Positions 23,037 to 31,854 of a DNA stretch of 64,000 nt are shown here, piece after piece (within the stretch, counting starts at the first letter, position 1; every line of letters starts with the position of its first letter). The DNA is from Falsiroseomonas sp051860665 (lineage in GTDB: Bacteria; Pseudomonadota; Alphaproteobacteria; Acetobacterales; Acetobacteraceae), in NCBI RefSeq assembly GCF_051860665.1, contig NZ_JBHYDM010000021.1, positions 1 to 64,000 on the forward strand, in the 5' to 3' direction. The notes below the pieces were generated by a model that saw nothing but the letters and a program-made list of their open reading frames with translations, was not told the DNA's origin and did not search any database. Both the position numbers and the translations under genes were made by a program.

Positions 23037-23593
23037 GCGCGGGCATGTTGGCGGAGGAAGATCTCCGCGCTCTTAAGACGGCCTTCCGCCGGCTGATCGC
23101 CGCGGTGGGCGGGCTGGTCGCGGCCTCGGCCTGCGTCCGCGTCTCGCCCTCCCAGCTCGCGCGCTACTACGACCTGAACGACCTCGGCACCTTCCCGCCG
23201 CTCGACGTCGTGACGCAGCTCGAGCGCATCACGGGCGATCCCATCGTCGCGGTCGAGCAGGCGCGTCTCACGGGTCATCGCCTGGTGCCCGAGCAGGCCG
23301 TGGACAGCGCGACACTGGCAACGGAGGTCGCCGCCTTCGCGCGCGCGGCCGGCGAGGTGCCGGCCGCTCTCTGCGATGCGCTGGCCGATGGCCGTCTGAG
23401 CCAGACCGAGGCGAGCGAGATCGGCGGCGTCGCCGCACGACTCTCGGCCAGGTTGGCGCGCATTTCCGTCGCGGCGAAAGCCGCCAGCCACTCGCCCGCC
23501 GCCCCCGCGGTGAAGGGCGAGGGGGCGCCCGCCGCGCGCGGCCCGCTGGGCGGGCGCGGCGGCGGGCGCCAGCCCCGGGCAAGCCGCGCATGA
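23033..23593 (+). CDS. Phage regulatory protein of CII type
   Basis: 186 residues starting MSAGMLAEEDLRALKTAFRR. VSPSQLARYYDLNDLGTFPP, then LDVVTQLERITGDPIVAVEQ resembles the phage CII-like regulatory family, which has a DNA-binding N-terminus. The C-terminal 45 residues are disordered (Ala/Gly/Arg). It overlaps cro and the zinc-ribbon gene by four bases each. Confidence 0.65.
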   Translation: MSAGMLAEEDLRALKTAFRRLIAAVGGLVAASACVRVSPSQLARYYDLNDLGTFPPLDVVTQLERITGDPIVAVEQARLTGHRLVPEQAVDSATLATEVAAFARAAGEVPAALCDALADGRLSQTEASEIGGVAARLSARLARISVAAKAASHSPAAPAVKGEGAPAARGPLGGRGGGRQPRASRA

Positions 23594-23931
23594 AGGCCCG
23601 CAGGCGGAGGCAGACCCGAAGCGGTGGCGGCCGGCTCGACTTCGCGGCGATCAATCGGGCGGCGCTACCGCACCTGGAAACGCTCTGTCTGCGCTGGCTG
23701 CCGGGCGGCAAGCAGCAGGGCAAGCAATGGCGCTGCGGCGATCTGAGCGGCACGCCCGGACGCTCCTGCAGCGTCCACCTGACCACCGGCAAATGGGCCG
23801 ACTTCGCGGCCGGCATCTACGGCGGTGACGTCATCAGCCTCGCCGCCGCCATCCACAACCTCAGCCAGGCAGAAGCCGCGCGCAGCATCGCCGAGATGCT
23901 CGGGCTCGACTTGGGGGACCACCATGTCTGA
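23590..23931 (+). CDS. Primase-type zinc-ribbon protein
   Basis: 113 residues. LCLRWLPGGKQQGKQWRCGD, then SGTPGRSCSVHLTTGKWADF, then GGDVISLAAAIHNLSQAEAA has the CHC2-like zinc-ribbon layout of phage primases and the GGDxISL turn that follows it. The next gene starts within its last eight bases and carries a TOPRIM domain, so the pair looks like a primase split into two chains. Confidence 0.72.
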   Translation: MKARRRRQTRSGGGRLDFAAINRAALPHLETLCLRWLPGGKQQGKQWRCGDLSGTPGRSCSVHLTTGKWADFAAGIYGGDVISLAAAIHNLSQAEAARSIAEMLGLDLGDHHV

Positions 23932-26494
23932 ACACACGGGAACGCCGAAACGGGGCAGCGCGGACCCCTTCGCACCGCTGAAGATGAACGGGGTGGCGCA
24001 CCATCCCGCGCCGCCCCCCGACACCAAGGAAGTGTGGGAGCCCACCGCAACGCCGCTGTCCGTGGATCCGCCGGAGGCTGCGGATCTCTTTCACCCCGGC
24101 TTCGGGAAGGCGGTTGCGTGCTGGCACTACCGCGACGCCGAAGGGGCGTTGCTTTTTGTCGTCGCGCGCTTCGAACGGCGTGACGGCAGCAAGGTGAAGA
24201 AGGACGTCACCCCCTTCTGCCATGGTCGCCGAATGTGGATCGACAGCAAGGGCGCACGGCAGGACCGCACCGGCTGGCACATGAAGGCGCCGCCGGCGCC
24301 GCGCCCGCTCTACGGGCTGCCGGCCCTGGCCGCCCGGCCGAAGGCACCGGTGCTGCTGGTCGAGGGCGAGAAGACCGCCGACGCGGCGGCGAAGCTGTTC
24401 CCGGACCATGTGGTGATCGCGAGCCAGGGCGGCAGCAAGGCGGCGTCGAAGTCCGACTGGTCGGTGCTCATCGGCCGGGACATCGTCGGCTGGCCGGACC
24501 GAGACAAACCCGGCCTTGCCTACATGAACGAGGCGGCAGCTCTCGCCCGGCCGCCTCTCCGCGTCGCGAAGGCGAAAAGCTTCCGGATCGTCGAGGTGCC
24601 GCGCGACTGGCCGGAGGGCTGGGACTTGGCGGACCCGCTGCCGGCCGGCGGCTCACCGGAGCTGCTGGCCGAGCTGCTGGCGGAAGCGCAGGACGCCGAC
24701 CCGCCCCAGCTCCCACCCAACTTCGTCTTCCGGGAAGCGGGGCTCTTCTACGACCAGGCCGCCGCGCTCGATGAGGATCTGCCGCAGGAGCGCATCTTCA
24801 TCACCGCCCCCTTCGAGGTGGTGGGCGAGGCCAATGACGGGACAGGCATGGATTGGGGCCTGGTCATCCGCTGGCGAGATCGGGACGAGCGGGAGCATCA
24901 GTGGAGCGTGCCGAAGCGGTTGATCCATGCCGATGGCAGCCGGATCGCGGAGGAGCTGGAGAATGCCGGCCTGCACTGCGACCCCAGCAGCCGCGCGCGC
25001 AATCTGCTGAAGAAGTTCATCGGCGGGGTGCGCAGCAACCGGCGCCGGGTCTGTGTCGATCGCACCGGCTGGCATGTGGCCAATGGGAAACATGTCTTCA
25101 TCCTGCCAGGCGGCGAGGCCTATGGTCCTGCCGCGAGCACCGTGATCCTCCAGACCGAGCACGCTGGCAGCGACAATGCCTTTCGCGCCGCCGGCACGCT
25201 GCAGGAATGGCAGGACAACATTGGCCGGCTGGCCGTCGGCAACAGCCGCCTGGCGCTCGGCATCTGCATCTCGCTGGCCACGCCGCTGCTGGACATCCTG
25301 GGCGGCGAGAGCGGCGGATTCCATCTGGTTGGCGAGCCTCGCAAGGGCAAATCCACGATCGCCTATGCGGCCGGCAGCGTCTGGGGCCGCGGAGAGCGTG
25401 GCGCCCAGGTTCGCAACTGGAAAGCGACCGGCAATGGCCTTGAGGGGGCCGCGGCCGACACTTCCGACACCGTGCTGATCCTGGACGAGATCGGCCAGGC
25501 GCTGGCCAATGAGGTAGCGGACACGGTCTACATGCTGGCCAATGGCAGCGGGAAGCAGCGGGCGGAGAAGAGCGGCAGCGCCCGGCGGGCCCGCACCTGG
25601 CGGACGCAGTTTCTGTCGACCGGTGAGATGACCCTAGCGGCCAAGATGGGCGAGGCCGGGAAGCGAATGATGGGCGGGCTGGAGGTCCGATTGGTGAACC
25701 TGCCCTCCGACGCCGGCGCCGGCATGGGGGCGTTCCAGAACCTGCACGGCGCCGCGGCTCCGGAAGACTTCGCCAAGCAGATCGAGGCGGCCGCGCGCAC
25801 CTACTACGGCACGGCGGCCCGCAGCTTTCTGTCGCATCTCGTGCGGGCCCGTGTCAGCGCGCCGGAGCGCCTGATCGAACGAGCCAAGGCGGCGCGGTCC
25901 GGCTTCACCAAGAAGCATGTGCCGACCGGCGCTTCGAGCCAGGTGACCAATGTGGCGGAGCGCTTCGCCCTGTTGGGCATCGCCGGCGAGCTCGGGGCTG
26001 AGTGGGGCGTTCTGCCGTGGCCGAAGGGAGAGGCGATGGCTGCCGCAGCGGCTTGCTTCCGAGCTTGGCTAGGCGAGCGGGGCAGCGTTGCATCCGGCGA
26101 CGACATCCAGGCGATCGCCCAGGTTCGATCCTACCTTCTCGCCCACGGCGAGAGCCGCTTCGTTCCGCTGAAGCCCGACTACACCCGCGCCGAGGGCCCC
26201 ATCATCCAGAACCGGGTCGGCTGGCGCACCCAGGCGGGTAAGACCGGACCCGAGTTCCTGATCGAGAGCGGCCAGTGGGCATCAGAGGTCTGCAAGGGCT
26301 TCGACCCGCGCCGGGTGCTCAAGGTGCTTGCGGCTCACGGAGTGCTGGTGCGCCGCAGTGACGGCCGCTTAATCGACAACCAGCATATCCCGGAGGTGGG
26401 CAACACGGTACCGGTCTACCGGATCAGCGCCGGCATCTTCAGCATGGAGACCGAGGCCGGCGCCTATGAGCCGGAAGAGCACCGGCAGGGCTGA
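23924..26494 (+). CDS. TOPRIM-DUF927 replication protein (primase/helicase-like)
   Basis: 856 residues. Residues 140-230 are a TOPRIM domain (VLLVEGEKTADAAAKLFPDH, IVGWPDRDKPGLAYM). DUF927 follows, with Walker A VGEPRKGKST around residue 470 and Walker B TVLILDEIGQALA. DUF927 proteins are P4-like replicative helicases of phages and plasmids. The start ATG 23924 overlaps the zinc-ribbon gene. It is the last gene before the iteron block, as an initiator beside an origin would be. Confidence 0.85.
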   Translation: MSEHTGTPKRGSADPFAPLKMNGVAHHPAPPPDTKEVWEPTATPLSVDPPEAADLFHPGFGKAVACWHYRDAEGALLFVVARFERRDGSKVKKDVTPFCHGRRMWIDSKGARQDRTGWHMKAPPAPRPLYGLPALAARPKAPVLLVEGEKTADAAAKLFPDHVVIASQGGSKAASKSDWSVLIGRDIVGWPDRDKPGLAYMNEAAALARPPLRVAKAKSFRIVEVPRDWPEGWDLADPLPAGGSPELLAELLAEAQDADPPQLPPNFVFREAGLFYDQAAALDEDLPQERIFITAPFEVVGEANDGTGMDWGLVIRWRDRDEREHQWSVPKRLIHADGSRIAEELENAGLHCDPSSRARNLLKKFIGGVRSNRRRVCVDRTGWHVANGKHVFILPGGEAYGPAASTVILQTEHAGSDNAFRAAGTLQEWQDNIGRLAVGNSRLALGICISLATPLLDILGGESGGFHLVGEPRKGKSTIAYAAGSVWGRGERGAQVRNWKATGNGLEGAAADTSDTVLILDEIGQALANEVADTVYMLANGSGKQRAEKSGSARRARTWRTQFLSTGEMTLAAKMGEAGKRMMGGLEVRLVNLPSDAGAGMGAFQNLHGAAAPEDFAKQIEAAARTYYGTAARSFLSHLVRARVSAPERLIERAKAARSGFTKKHVPTGASSQVTNVAERFALLGIAGELGAEWGVLPWPKGEAMAAAAACFRAWLGERGSVASGDDIQAIAQVRSYLLAHGESRFVPLKPDYTRAEGPIIQNRVGWRTQAGKTGPEFLIESGQWASEVCKGFDPRRVLKVLAAHGVLVRRSDGRLIDNQHIPEVGNTVPVYRISAGIFSMETEAGAYEPEEHRQG

Positions 26495-26500
26495 AATGTG

Positions 26501-26700
26501 CGGTAAGGGCGGTAAGACGGTAAGACCGTTGATTTTGTTTCGTGTTTTTTCTTACCGGACCTTTGGGAAGACGGTAAGAACGGTAAGACGGTCGCGGAGA
26601 AGGCCTGAAATCTTACCGTTCTTACCGACCGCGCCGAGTGACGGTAAGGCGAAAATATCCCGCCTTTTCAATGGTCTTACCGTTCTTACCGTCCTTACCG
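26501..26700. repeat. GGTAAG iteron block (candidate replication origin)
   Basis: GGTAAG occurs at 26502, 26511, 26519, 26573, 26582 and 26643, and its complement CTTACC at 26551, 26612, 26621, 26676, 26685 and 26694. That is twelve copies in 200 bases, spaced 8-9 bases within clusters. The order of arrows (three right, one left, two right, two left, one right, three left) is symmetric about the centre. The block contains A+T-rich patches (26530-26550 and 26651-26670). Translated frames across it are repeats and were not called. Confidence 0.85.
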
Positions 26701-27179
26701 CCATTTTGGGGTGGTTTCGGGTAATCCCAAGCCGCGGCGGCAATACCCACCGAGATGAGGCGGTGCCTCCCTGACGGCGCAGTGGTGGCCGGCCACGGCA
26801 CCGCGCACGCGCTGACAGTACCGGCCCCGCGCGTGCTCCAACTGCCATGCCAGCGCAGGCAGTCAGGCGGAGCAAATACCTACTCACGCCTCCGCTCTCT
26901 GTGATATTTCTCCTGCCGGCGCCGGGCGGGGGCCCGCCGCCTTGAGGCCCCCTGCATCACCTCTTCGAACCCGAGGAGACCCCGAAAGCCCGTGGATCAC
27001 GTGGCAGGTTCTGGGGTAGGTCTTCGGATAACCTGGGCTCCCTGCGCGCCGTCGCCACGCCGGCGACATACGCCGCCGCCCCGCCATCGAGCGGCGCCCC
27101 AGCCCAGGCACGCCCACTCGTTCTGACATCCGGCGCCGCGGACCTTCCGCCGGCGCCCGCGCGCGCTTGGAGGCGCCCC
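26701..27179. other. Stretch between iterons and the DUF6362-like gene, no gene seen
   Basis: Frames on both strands are short and lack ribosome sites. The final bases (CTTGGAGG) are the ribosome site of the gene at 27180. The stretch may belong to the replication control region. Confidence 0.5.
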
Positions 27180-27731
27180 ATGAACATGACTCGCGTCCAG
27201 CACCTGGCGGCCGCCCGGCCGCAGGAGCCGATTTATGATGCCGAGGTGGTGCAGTATCGGCTGGAGGAGGCCGGGGCGACGCTGCTGGCCCTACCCTCCA
27301 AGGGCTGCCTGCCCGCCGGCTATCGCAGCAACTGGCCCGAGGTCCTGGTGAATGCGGCCGAGGCCTATGGCTACGGCCCCATCACCATCAAGGCGCCGGT
27401 GCCGAGCGCGCGGAAGGTGACGCGCATGGACGAGGCCTTCGGCTGGATGAAGCTGGTGCCGGAGGACCGGATCAACCATCGGCGGATCCTGCTGCTGCGG
27501 GCGCTGACCAGCCCGATCACGGGGCGGCACCGGCACAGCTGGCGGTCGATCGGAACGATGTTCGGCTGGGACTACCGGGCGGTGCAGCGCTGGCACGCGG
27601 AGGGCATCAGCTGGATCGTGATGGCGCTGTACGCGCAGCAATGCGGCGGGGCGGAGTGGGCGCGGGTGTGGCGGGAGGAGCGGGAGGGGCCGGGGAGCCT
27701 GGCAACGTCACGCTGCCGCACCTCCTCTTAA
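27180..27731 (+). CDS. DUF6362-like phage DNA-binding protein
   Basis: 183 residues starting MNMTRVQHLAAARPQEPIYD. A C-terminal HTH-like segment (RHSWRSIGTMFGWDYRAVQR, then WHAEGISWIVMALYAQ) matches a phage family with a late-regulator or packaging-associated position. GGAGG lies six bases before the ATG. The last 12 residues (GSLATSRCRTSS) lie where base composition changes sharply, so the natural C-terminus may have been altered by insertion of the cargo at 27758. Confidence 0.65.
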   Translation: MNMTRVQHLAAARPQEPIYDAEVVQYRLEEAGATLLALPSKGCLPAGYRSNWPEVLVNAAEAYGYGPITIKAPVPSARKVTRMDEAFGWMKLVPEDRINHRRILLLRALTSPITGRHRHSWRSIGTMFGWDYRAVQRWHAEGISWIVMALYAQQCGGAEWARVWREEREGPGSLATSRCRTSS

Positions 27732-27757
27732 AACAAGAAATTGTCGGTAGGTCTATC

Positions 27758-28801
27758 TCAGCCCCAAAGGTGGACCGAAGCGGCATCATAAAACGTGACT
27801 GACAGAGGGTATCCGCTGCCGCGCCTCGTTTGTCGCAGTTGAACCAAGGCGTTTGCCTGCCGGATGGCGGTCTGATTCGGAACTGAGCTGGGGTCGCCAT
27901 AAAGGCCCACCAAAATATGCCGCATGCCTCCGCTGGCTATGAGTCGAAGAATATGGATATCGTTCTGGGCCAGTGAATGACCAAATATGACAAGCGCATT
28001 TCCTGCGGGCTTACAGCAACTTTCAAAGCTACGCAGCGCCTTGTGTAGGTAAGCATTGTGCAAAATTCGCGTCCGCTTACTTGCGCTGGTACCTTCTGCA
28101 ACAAATAGTGGGTATCGATCCTCGTCAAGCGCTACACGAATTTGGTCAACGATCGGAATGTCAGTTTTTGACCAGGTGTATTTAATTATATCTGTACCTT
28201 TGTCGAACAGATGCAGTGCTCCATGCAGATAATGAACGGTCGGGCTATTTGCTTGCTGCCAGGACACGTAGGGTTCATCAGGATCGTCTTCAGGGTGCCG
28301 AAAACCGTCGTCAGGACGAAGACTCCGCTCATCGACCTCATTTTGCATCAAAGTCCAATACAAAAGAACGTCGTAGTTCAATGTGAATATATGACCGAAT
28401 CCATCCAAGAAAGCTCGGCACGCTGCATATTGCTCCGGCTTGATATCGTACGGCCGATCTGGGTGACGTTTAGCAATCGCTGAAACGAGCGCATCTTTTA
28501 TGGATGCGGCGTCACGGCGGAGATTGGCAGCGAGTTTCTTAAGGTGTGGCCGATACACCTCAACAACGCGCGCGGCATCCTGGAGATACCGGATCACAAC
28601 TTCGAAATCCCGCGTTCGGAGTGCCTCAAATAGTCTCGGCACGTGAGGTGTTGCAGAAAAATCAGCGTTATCATACAGGGATCCATACGAGAAAATATCT
28701 GGCCTCAGGGCTATACTAAACCCGTTCCCCAGCAAGACGTGGCGATGCTTAGCATCAGATATTTTCGCGAGGGCCTCACTAAAGCTGACTATTTTTGTCA
28801 T
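27758..28801 (-). CDS. DUF4917 protein, SIR2-like fold (candidate anti-phage effector)
   Basis: 347 residues from ATG 28801 (MTKIVSFSEALAKISDAKHR). VLLGNGFSIALRPDIFSYGS is the DUF4917 opening and resembles the SIR2 nucleotide loop. FTLNYDVLLYWTLMQ, VHYLHGALHLFD and LVIFGHSLAQNDIHI match the conserved T-x-NYD, HLHG and G-x-S-x-x-D-x-H positions of SIR2-like proteins. Several SIR2-like proteins deplete NAD during infection; that function here is inferred. Composition is much less GC-rich than the phage genes, and the strand is opposite to the late operon. The HEPN-like gene lies 70 bases upstream. Confidence 0.8.
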   Translation of the reverse strand: MTKIVSFSEALAKISDAKHRHVLLGNGFSIALRPDIFSYGSLYDNADFSATPHVPRLFEALRTRDFEVVIRYLQDAARVVEVYRPHLKKLAANLRRDAASIKDALVSAIAKRHPDRPYDIKPEQYAACRAFLDGFGHIFTLNYDVLLYWTLMQNEVDERSLRPDDGFRHPEDDPDEPYVSWQQANSPTVHYLHGALHLFDKGTDIIKYTWSKTDIPIVDQIRVALDEDRYPLFVAEGTSASKRTRILHNAYLHKALRSFESCCKPAGNALVIFGHSLAQNDIHILRLIASGGMRHILVGLYGDPSSVPNQTAIRQANALVQLRQTRRGSGYPLSVTFYDAASVHLWG

Positions 28802-28871
28802 TTTGTCCCTGTTTTTATTTTGTATGGCCGCAATATGCTCAAACATCCCCACGAATTTTTGCCAAGGCGAC

Positions 28872-29666
28872 CTACCCGGCGCGCGCTCGTTCAAATTCAT
28901 CGTGGTCGAAATTATCAATCAGAATAGGGAGCATGATTCGGGTGATGCTTCGTAGCAGATCTGCTGCGGCCTTTGGCATCTCGTCCATGTCTCCGAAGAT
29001 ATGTTCTGCCGCCACGCCATGCCGGTGAGCATGGGGCAAAGCCGTGAGTTCGAAAACAAGCTGGCGCAATAGAGTAGCGCCCCGGGCGACTAGTTTTTGT
29101 CTTGTAGAATAGGACTTGATCGGGCGCACGGTATATTGCGGCCTCACTTTTCTCGCAGCTGCTGCGCCAGATTCAAACATAGACTCCGATGCATGCATCG
29201 ATGAAATCCAGCCACTAACTGGACTGTCCGTCAGGCGCCGCGTTGTGACGCTGTGAGCAAACTCATTGCGGATTTTTCTCAGAAGGTCGAGTTGCGCCTG
29301 AGTTTCTTTCGATATCCATCCTAACGCCGCAGCCATGGTGATCCGCGAACTAGCTGTGCCCAAAATTCCGGACGGCTCGAAGATCTTGCCAAGCCCGCCC
29401 TTTAGCTTCGAATTCATATTGCGTGTAAGAAGCAACATCATGATGTCTTCCATCAGCGCAAAAATGGTGATGGCAGCACATCTGTCGTCGGCACAATCCC
29501 GCACCTCGATCAGGGTTAGCTCTATATCCTGTAGAGGGAGTTCGAGGTCAGCTACCGCTGCGCGAGCTTCCTTGATCTTGTGCTCATAAAGCGCCTTGGC
29601 CACTAGCTCAAGTAGATCGCCAGAGTTCGATGAATCTTCCTTGTCCGCTGACACGCCTACATTCAT
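28872..29666 (-). CDS. MltR/HEPN-like protein paired with the SIR2-like gene
   Basis: 264 residues if started at ATG 29666 (MNVGVSADKEDSS); the frame is open to 29837. DRCAAITIFALMEDIMMLLL, then MAAALGWISKETQAQLDLLR, then KIRNEFAHSV matches the MltR-like/DUF4145-like helical family. The RNEFAH segment fits the R-x4-H motif of HEPN ribonucleases, though activity is not shown. The base composition is as low in GC as its partner's. It probably forms a two-gene operon with the DUF4917 gene. Confidence 0.7.
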   Translation of the reverse strand: MNVGVSADKEDSSNSGDLLELVAKALYEHKIKEARAAVADLELPLQDIELTLIEVRDCADDRCAAITIFALMEDIMMLLLTRNMNSKLKGGLGKIFEPSGILGTASSRITMAAALGWISKETQAQLDLLRKIRNEFAHSVTTRRLTDSPVSGWISSMHASESMFESGAAAARKVRPQYTVRPIKSYSTRQKLVARGATLLRQLVFELTALPHAHRHGVAAEHIFGDMDEMPKAAADLLRSITRIMLPILIDNFDHDEFERARAG

Positions 29667-29828
29667 CGGGGTTTCCACCAATAGAGCCTGCCTGAAAGCA
29701 AAGGGCTTCCCTGCAGCAGCCGCGCTTTGCACTGGAGCTGATATGCATAAGTAATTTCTTTGAATTGTAGCTTTTTGCCGAAGCGTGCAGCGCCCGCTTT
29801 TTGAGTTAGGTTCGGGTCGGGCTAAGCC

Positions 29829-30227
29829 TTGGCTCAATCAATGGAGAAGCCGCCGCATGAGCTCGCTCGAGCGTCGACGCACGGCTTCATTACAAAGAAT
29901 GATCCTAGCGTGGCTTGTCGTTCAAGTCTTCGCCTTATTTGGTTCGCCCGCCTGCTGGCCATCGGCAATGATGTCGCGGCGGAGGAACGGGCCGAAGCCG
30001 CGCTCGACATGCTGGAGGCGGAGCAGGCGCGCCTGCACCCCGTCATCTGCGCGTCGCGCGCCAGCACATTGGCTGGCCTCGGCGCGCGCGGCCGGTCCCT
30101 CACCCAGTGGGCGCCGCATCTTCTGGTGCCGGATGCATCCTGCTGGGCACAACAGGCCACCGCCGCGTTGCTGCGGGATCTGGTGGCGATCGGCGGGAAC
30201 ATGAACGTCATGTCATTTTCCGCTTGA
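29829..30227 (+). pseudogene. Probable phage gene fragment at the right border of the cargo
   Basis: The frame has two parts. Up to about 29940 it reads through less GC-rich cargo flank. From about 29945 it gives regular GC-rich helical sequence (LLAIGNDVAAEERAEAALDM, then LEAEQARLHPVICASRASTL) ending at 30227. The second part looks like the remaining end of a phage gene whose beginning was replaced by the insertion. No family is recognised. A complete novel gene of 132 residues is the alternative. Confidence 0.35.
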
Positions 30228-30358
30228 TCACCTGGCGGCTTCTACGGTAGCGGAAGCGCCACACTGCCCATCACGCGCCGACCAGCCCTCGGACGTCCGT
30301 CCGGGGGCTTCGTCGTTCTGGGTGCCCGGGGGCCGCGGGCTTTCTTCGGCCTGGCTCG

Positions 30359-30913
30359 TCAGACTCCCGGCGTGTGCCCCGCACCGCCCCCGTCACCGGC
30401 GCCACCTTCGCCGCCCGTCCCGCCGTGGCCACCCGAGCCCCCGAACTGGCCACCCGCACCACCCGTGCCGGCGCTTCCACCGGAGACGATGGGCAGGCCA
30501 CCATCACCACCATGGCCGCCAGTGCCGCCGCCCCCGCCATCGCCGCCATCTGCGCCACTCAGGCCGCCGGCCCCGCCGCTGCCGAACAACAGGCCGCCCG
30601 CACCGCCATTCCCGCCGTCGCCACCATCTCCACCCATGCCACCGCCGGTGCCACCCGCGCCGCCGGTGCCGAACCACAGCCCGCCAACGCCGCCATTGCC
30701 GCCATTGCCGCCGGTGCCCGCCTCGCCACCCTCGCCGCCCGCTACGCCGAAGCCGCCGCTCCCGCCGGCGCCGCCGCTTCCGCCGAACAGGTAGCCATCC
30801 TCGCCGCCGGTCGGAACCGTCGACGGGTCGCCGGCCTGGCCGCCAACCACCCCCTCCAGCGCCGCGTCGTCCAGGGGCTCAGGTGTTGAGATACTGGTCT
30901 GCGACTTTGTCAT
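30359..30913 (-). CDS. Glycine-rich protein with a double-glycine leader
   Basis: 184 residues. The first 25 (ending LDDAALEGVVGG) look like the double-glycine leader cleaved by peptidase C39 exporters. The rest is about half glycine in GGxGG repeats with four spaced hydrophobic beats (GYLFGGSGGAGG, GLWFGTGGAGG, GLLFGSGGAGG). It recalls PGRS-type and ice-binding poly-Gly bundles, but no function is assigned. No C39 transporter is visible in the window. It lies on the strand opposite to the phage late genes. The Pro-rich frame on the other strand is its mirror and was not called. Confidence 0.65.
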   Translation of the reverse strand: MTKSQTSISTPEPLDDAALEGVVGGQAGDPSTVPTGGEDGYLFGGSGGAGGSGGFGVAGGEGGEAGTGGNGGNGGVGGLWFGTGGAGGTGGGMGGDGGDGGNGGAGGLLFGSGGAGGLSGADGGDGGGGGTGGHGGDGGLPIVSGGSAGTGGAGGQFGGSGGHGGTGGEGGAGDGGGAGHTPGV

Positions 30914-31107
30914 GGTGCTGCATCCGCCTGGCTTCTTCGACGGCTATCACAGGGCACCGGCGAGCCGGAATTACGCTCTCGCTCTCCCCGCCATAGGCTG
31001 AGCCTTCGTCCCCGTCGCATAACGGCGTCGGCTGTGACGCCAGCAGGCTGGCCCGCGCATCTGTACCAACCTAGTCAACGGACGTTTGCGGATGGAACAC
31101 CCGTAGA

Positions 31108-31854
31108 ATGCCCCGTCCCCGGCTCAGGGCGCCCGTACAGGGCCCGGCCGGCGGACCGCTCTTCATCGCCTACTATCGCGTCTCGACCGACCAGCAGGGC
31201 CGCAGCGGCCTGGGGCTGGACGCTCAGAAGGCCGCGGTGGCCACCTTCGTCGCTTCCAATCCCCTCGGCCGCCTGGTCGCGGAGTTCGAGGAAGTGGAAA
31301 GCGGCAAGCGGGTGGATCGGCCGCAGCTCGCCGCCGCCCTTGCCGCCTGTCGCGCCCGACGCGCTGTGCTGGTCATCGCGAAGCTCGACCGCCTGGCGCG
31401 CAACGCGCGCTTCCTGCTCTCCGTCGTCGAGGGCGTCGGCGATGCGGGCGTCGCCTTCTGCGACCTGCCGCAGATCCCGCCAGGTCCGACCGGCAAGTTT
31501 CTGCTGACCCTGCTCGCCGCGGTCGCCGAGCTCGAGGCCGGGCTGATCAGCCAGCGCACCAAGGCGGCGCTCGCCGCGGCGAAAGCACGCGGCGCAAAGC
31601 TCGGGGGGCCGCGCATCGTCCGCGGCTTCGACACTGCCACATCCCGCGCCGGCCGAGCGGCGCAGACCGAACGCGCTGCAGCGTATCACCGCGACGTATG
31701 GCCCTACATCGAAGCCGCCAGAAAGGCGGGTGCCACATCGCTCCGAGATATCGCTGCAGCGCTTACCGCCCGCGGCGTTCGGCCTCCCTCGGGTGGGGAG
31801 GTCTGGCACGCATCGCAGGTGAAGCGCCTGCTGAATCAAGGGAACCAGAGCTGA
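31108..31854 (+). CDS. Serine recombinase (resolvase/invertase family)
   Basis: 248 residues. FIAYYRVSTDQQGRSGLGLD, with the nucleophile Ser in RVST, then VLVIAKLDRLARNARFLLSV, then LLTLLAAVAELEAGLISQRT is the resolvase catalytic domain. The C-terminal 60 residues (ATSLRDIAAALTARGVRPPS) form the helix-turn-helix. It is a small-type recombinase of the DNA invertase/resolvase group. No inverted crossover sites were recognised nearby. It precedes the phage gene at 31854 by an overlap (TGATG). Confidence 0.9.
   Translation: MPRPRLRAPVQGPAGGPLFIAYYRVSTDQQGRSGLGLDAQKAAVATFVASNPLGRLVAEFEEVESGKRVDRPQLAAALAACRARRAVLVIAKLDRLARNARFLLSVVEGVGDAGVAFCDLPQIPPGPTGKFLLTLLAAVAELEAGLISQRTKAALAAAKARGAKLGGPRIVRGFDTATSRAGRAAQTERAAAYHRDVWPYIEAARKAGATSLRDIAAALTARGVRPPSGGEVWHASQVKRLLNQGNQS

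Noticed and set aside
26466..26774. Frame through the GGTAAG block (repeated KTVRTVR peptides)
   Set aside because: The peptide repeats come from the iterons. The frame overlaps the stop of the replication gene and has no ribosome site.
30372..30794. Pro-rich plus-strand frame (PPAPPxPP repeats)
   Set aside because: Complement of the GGxGG repeat. The minus-strand reading has a leader motif and a better start.
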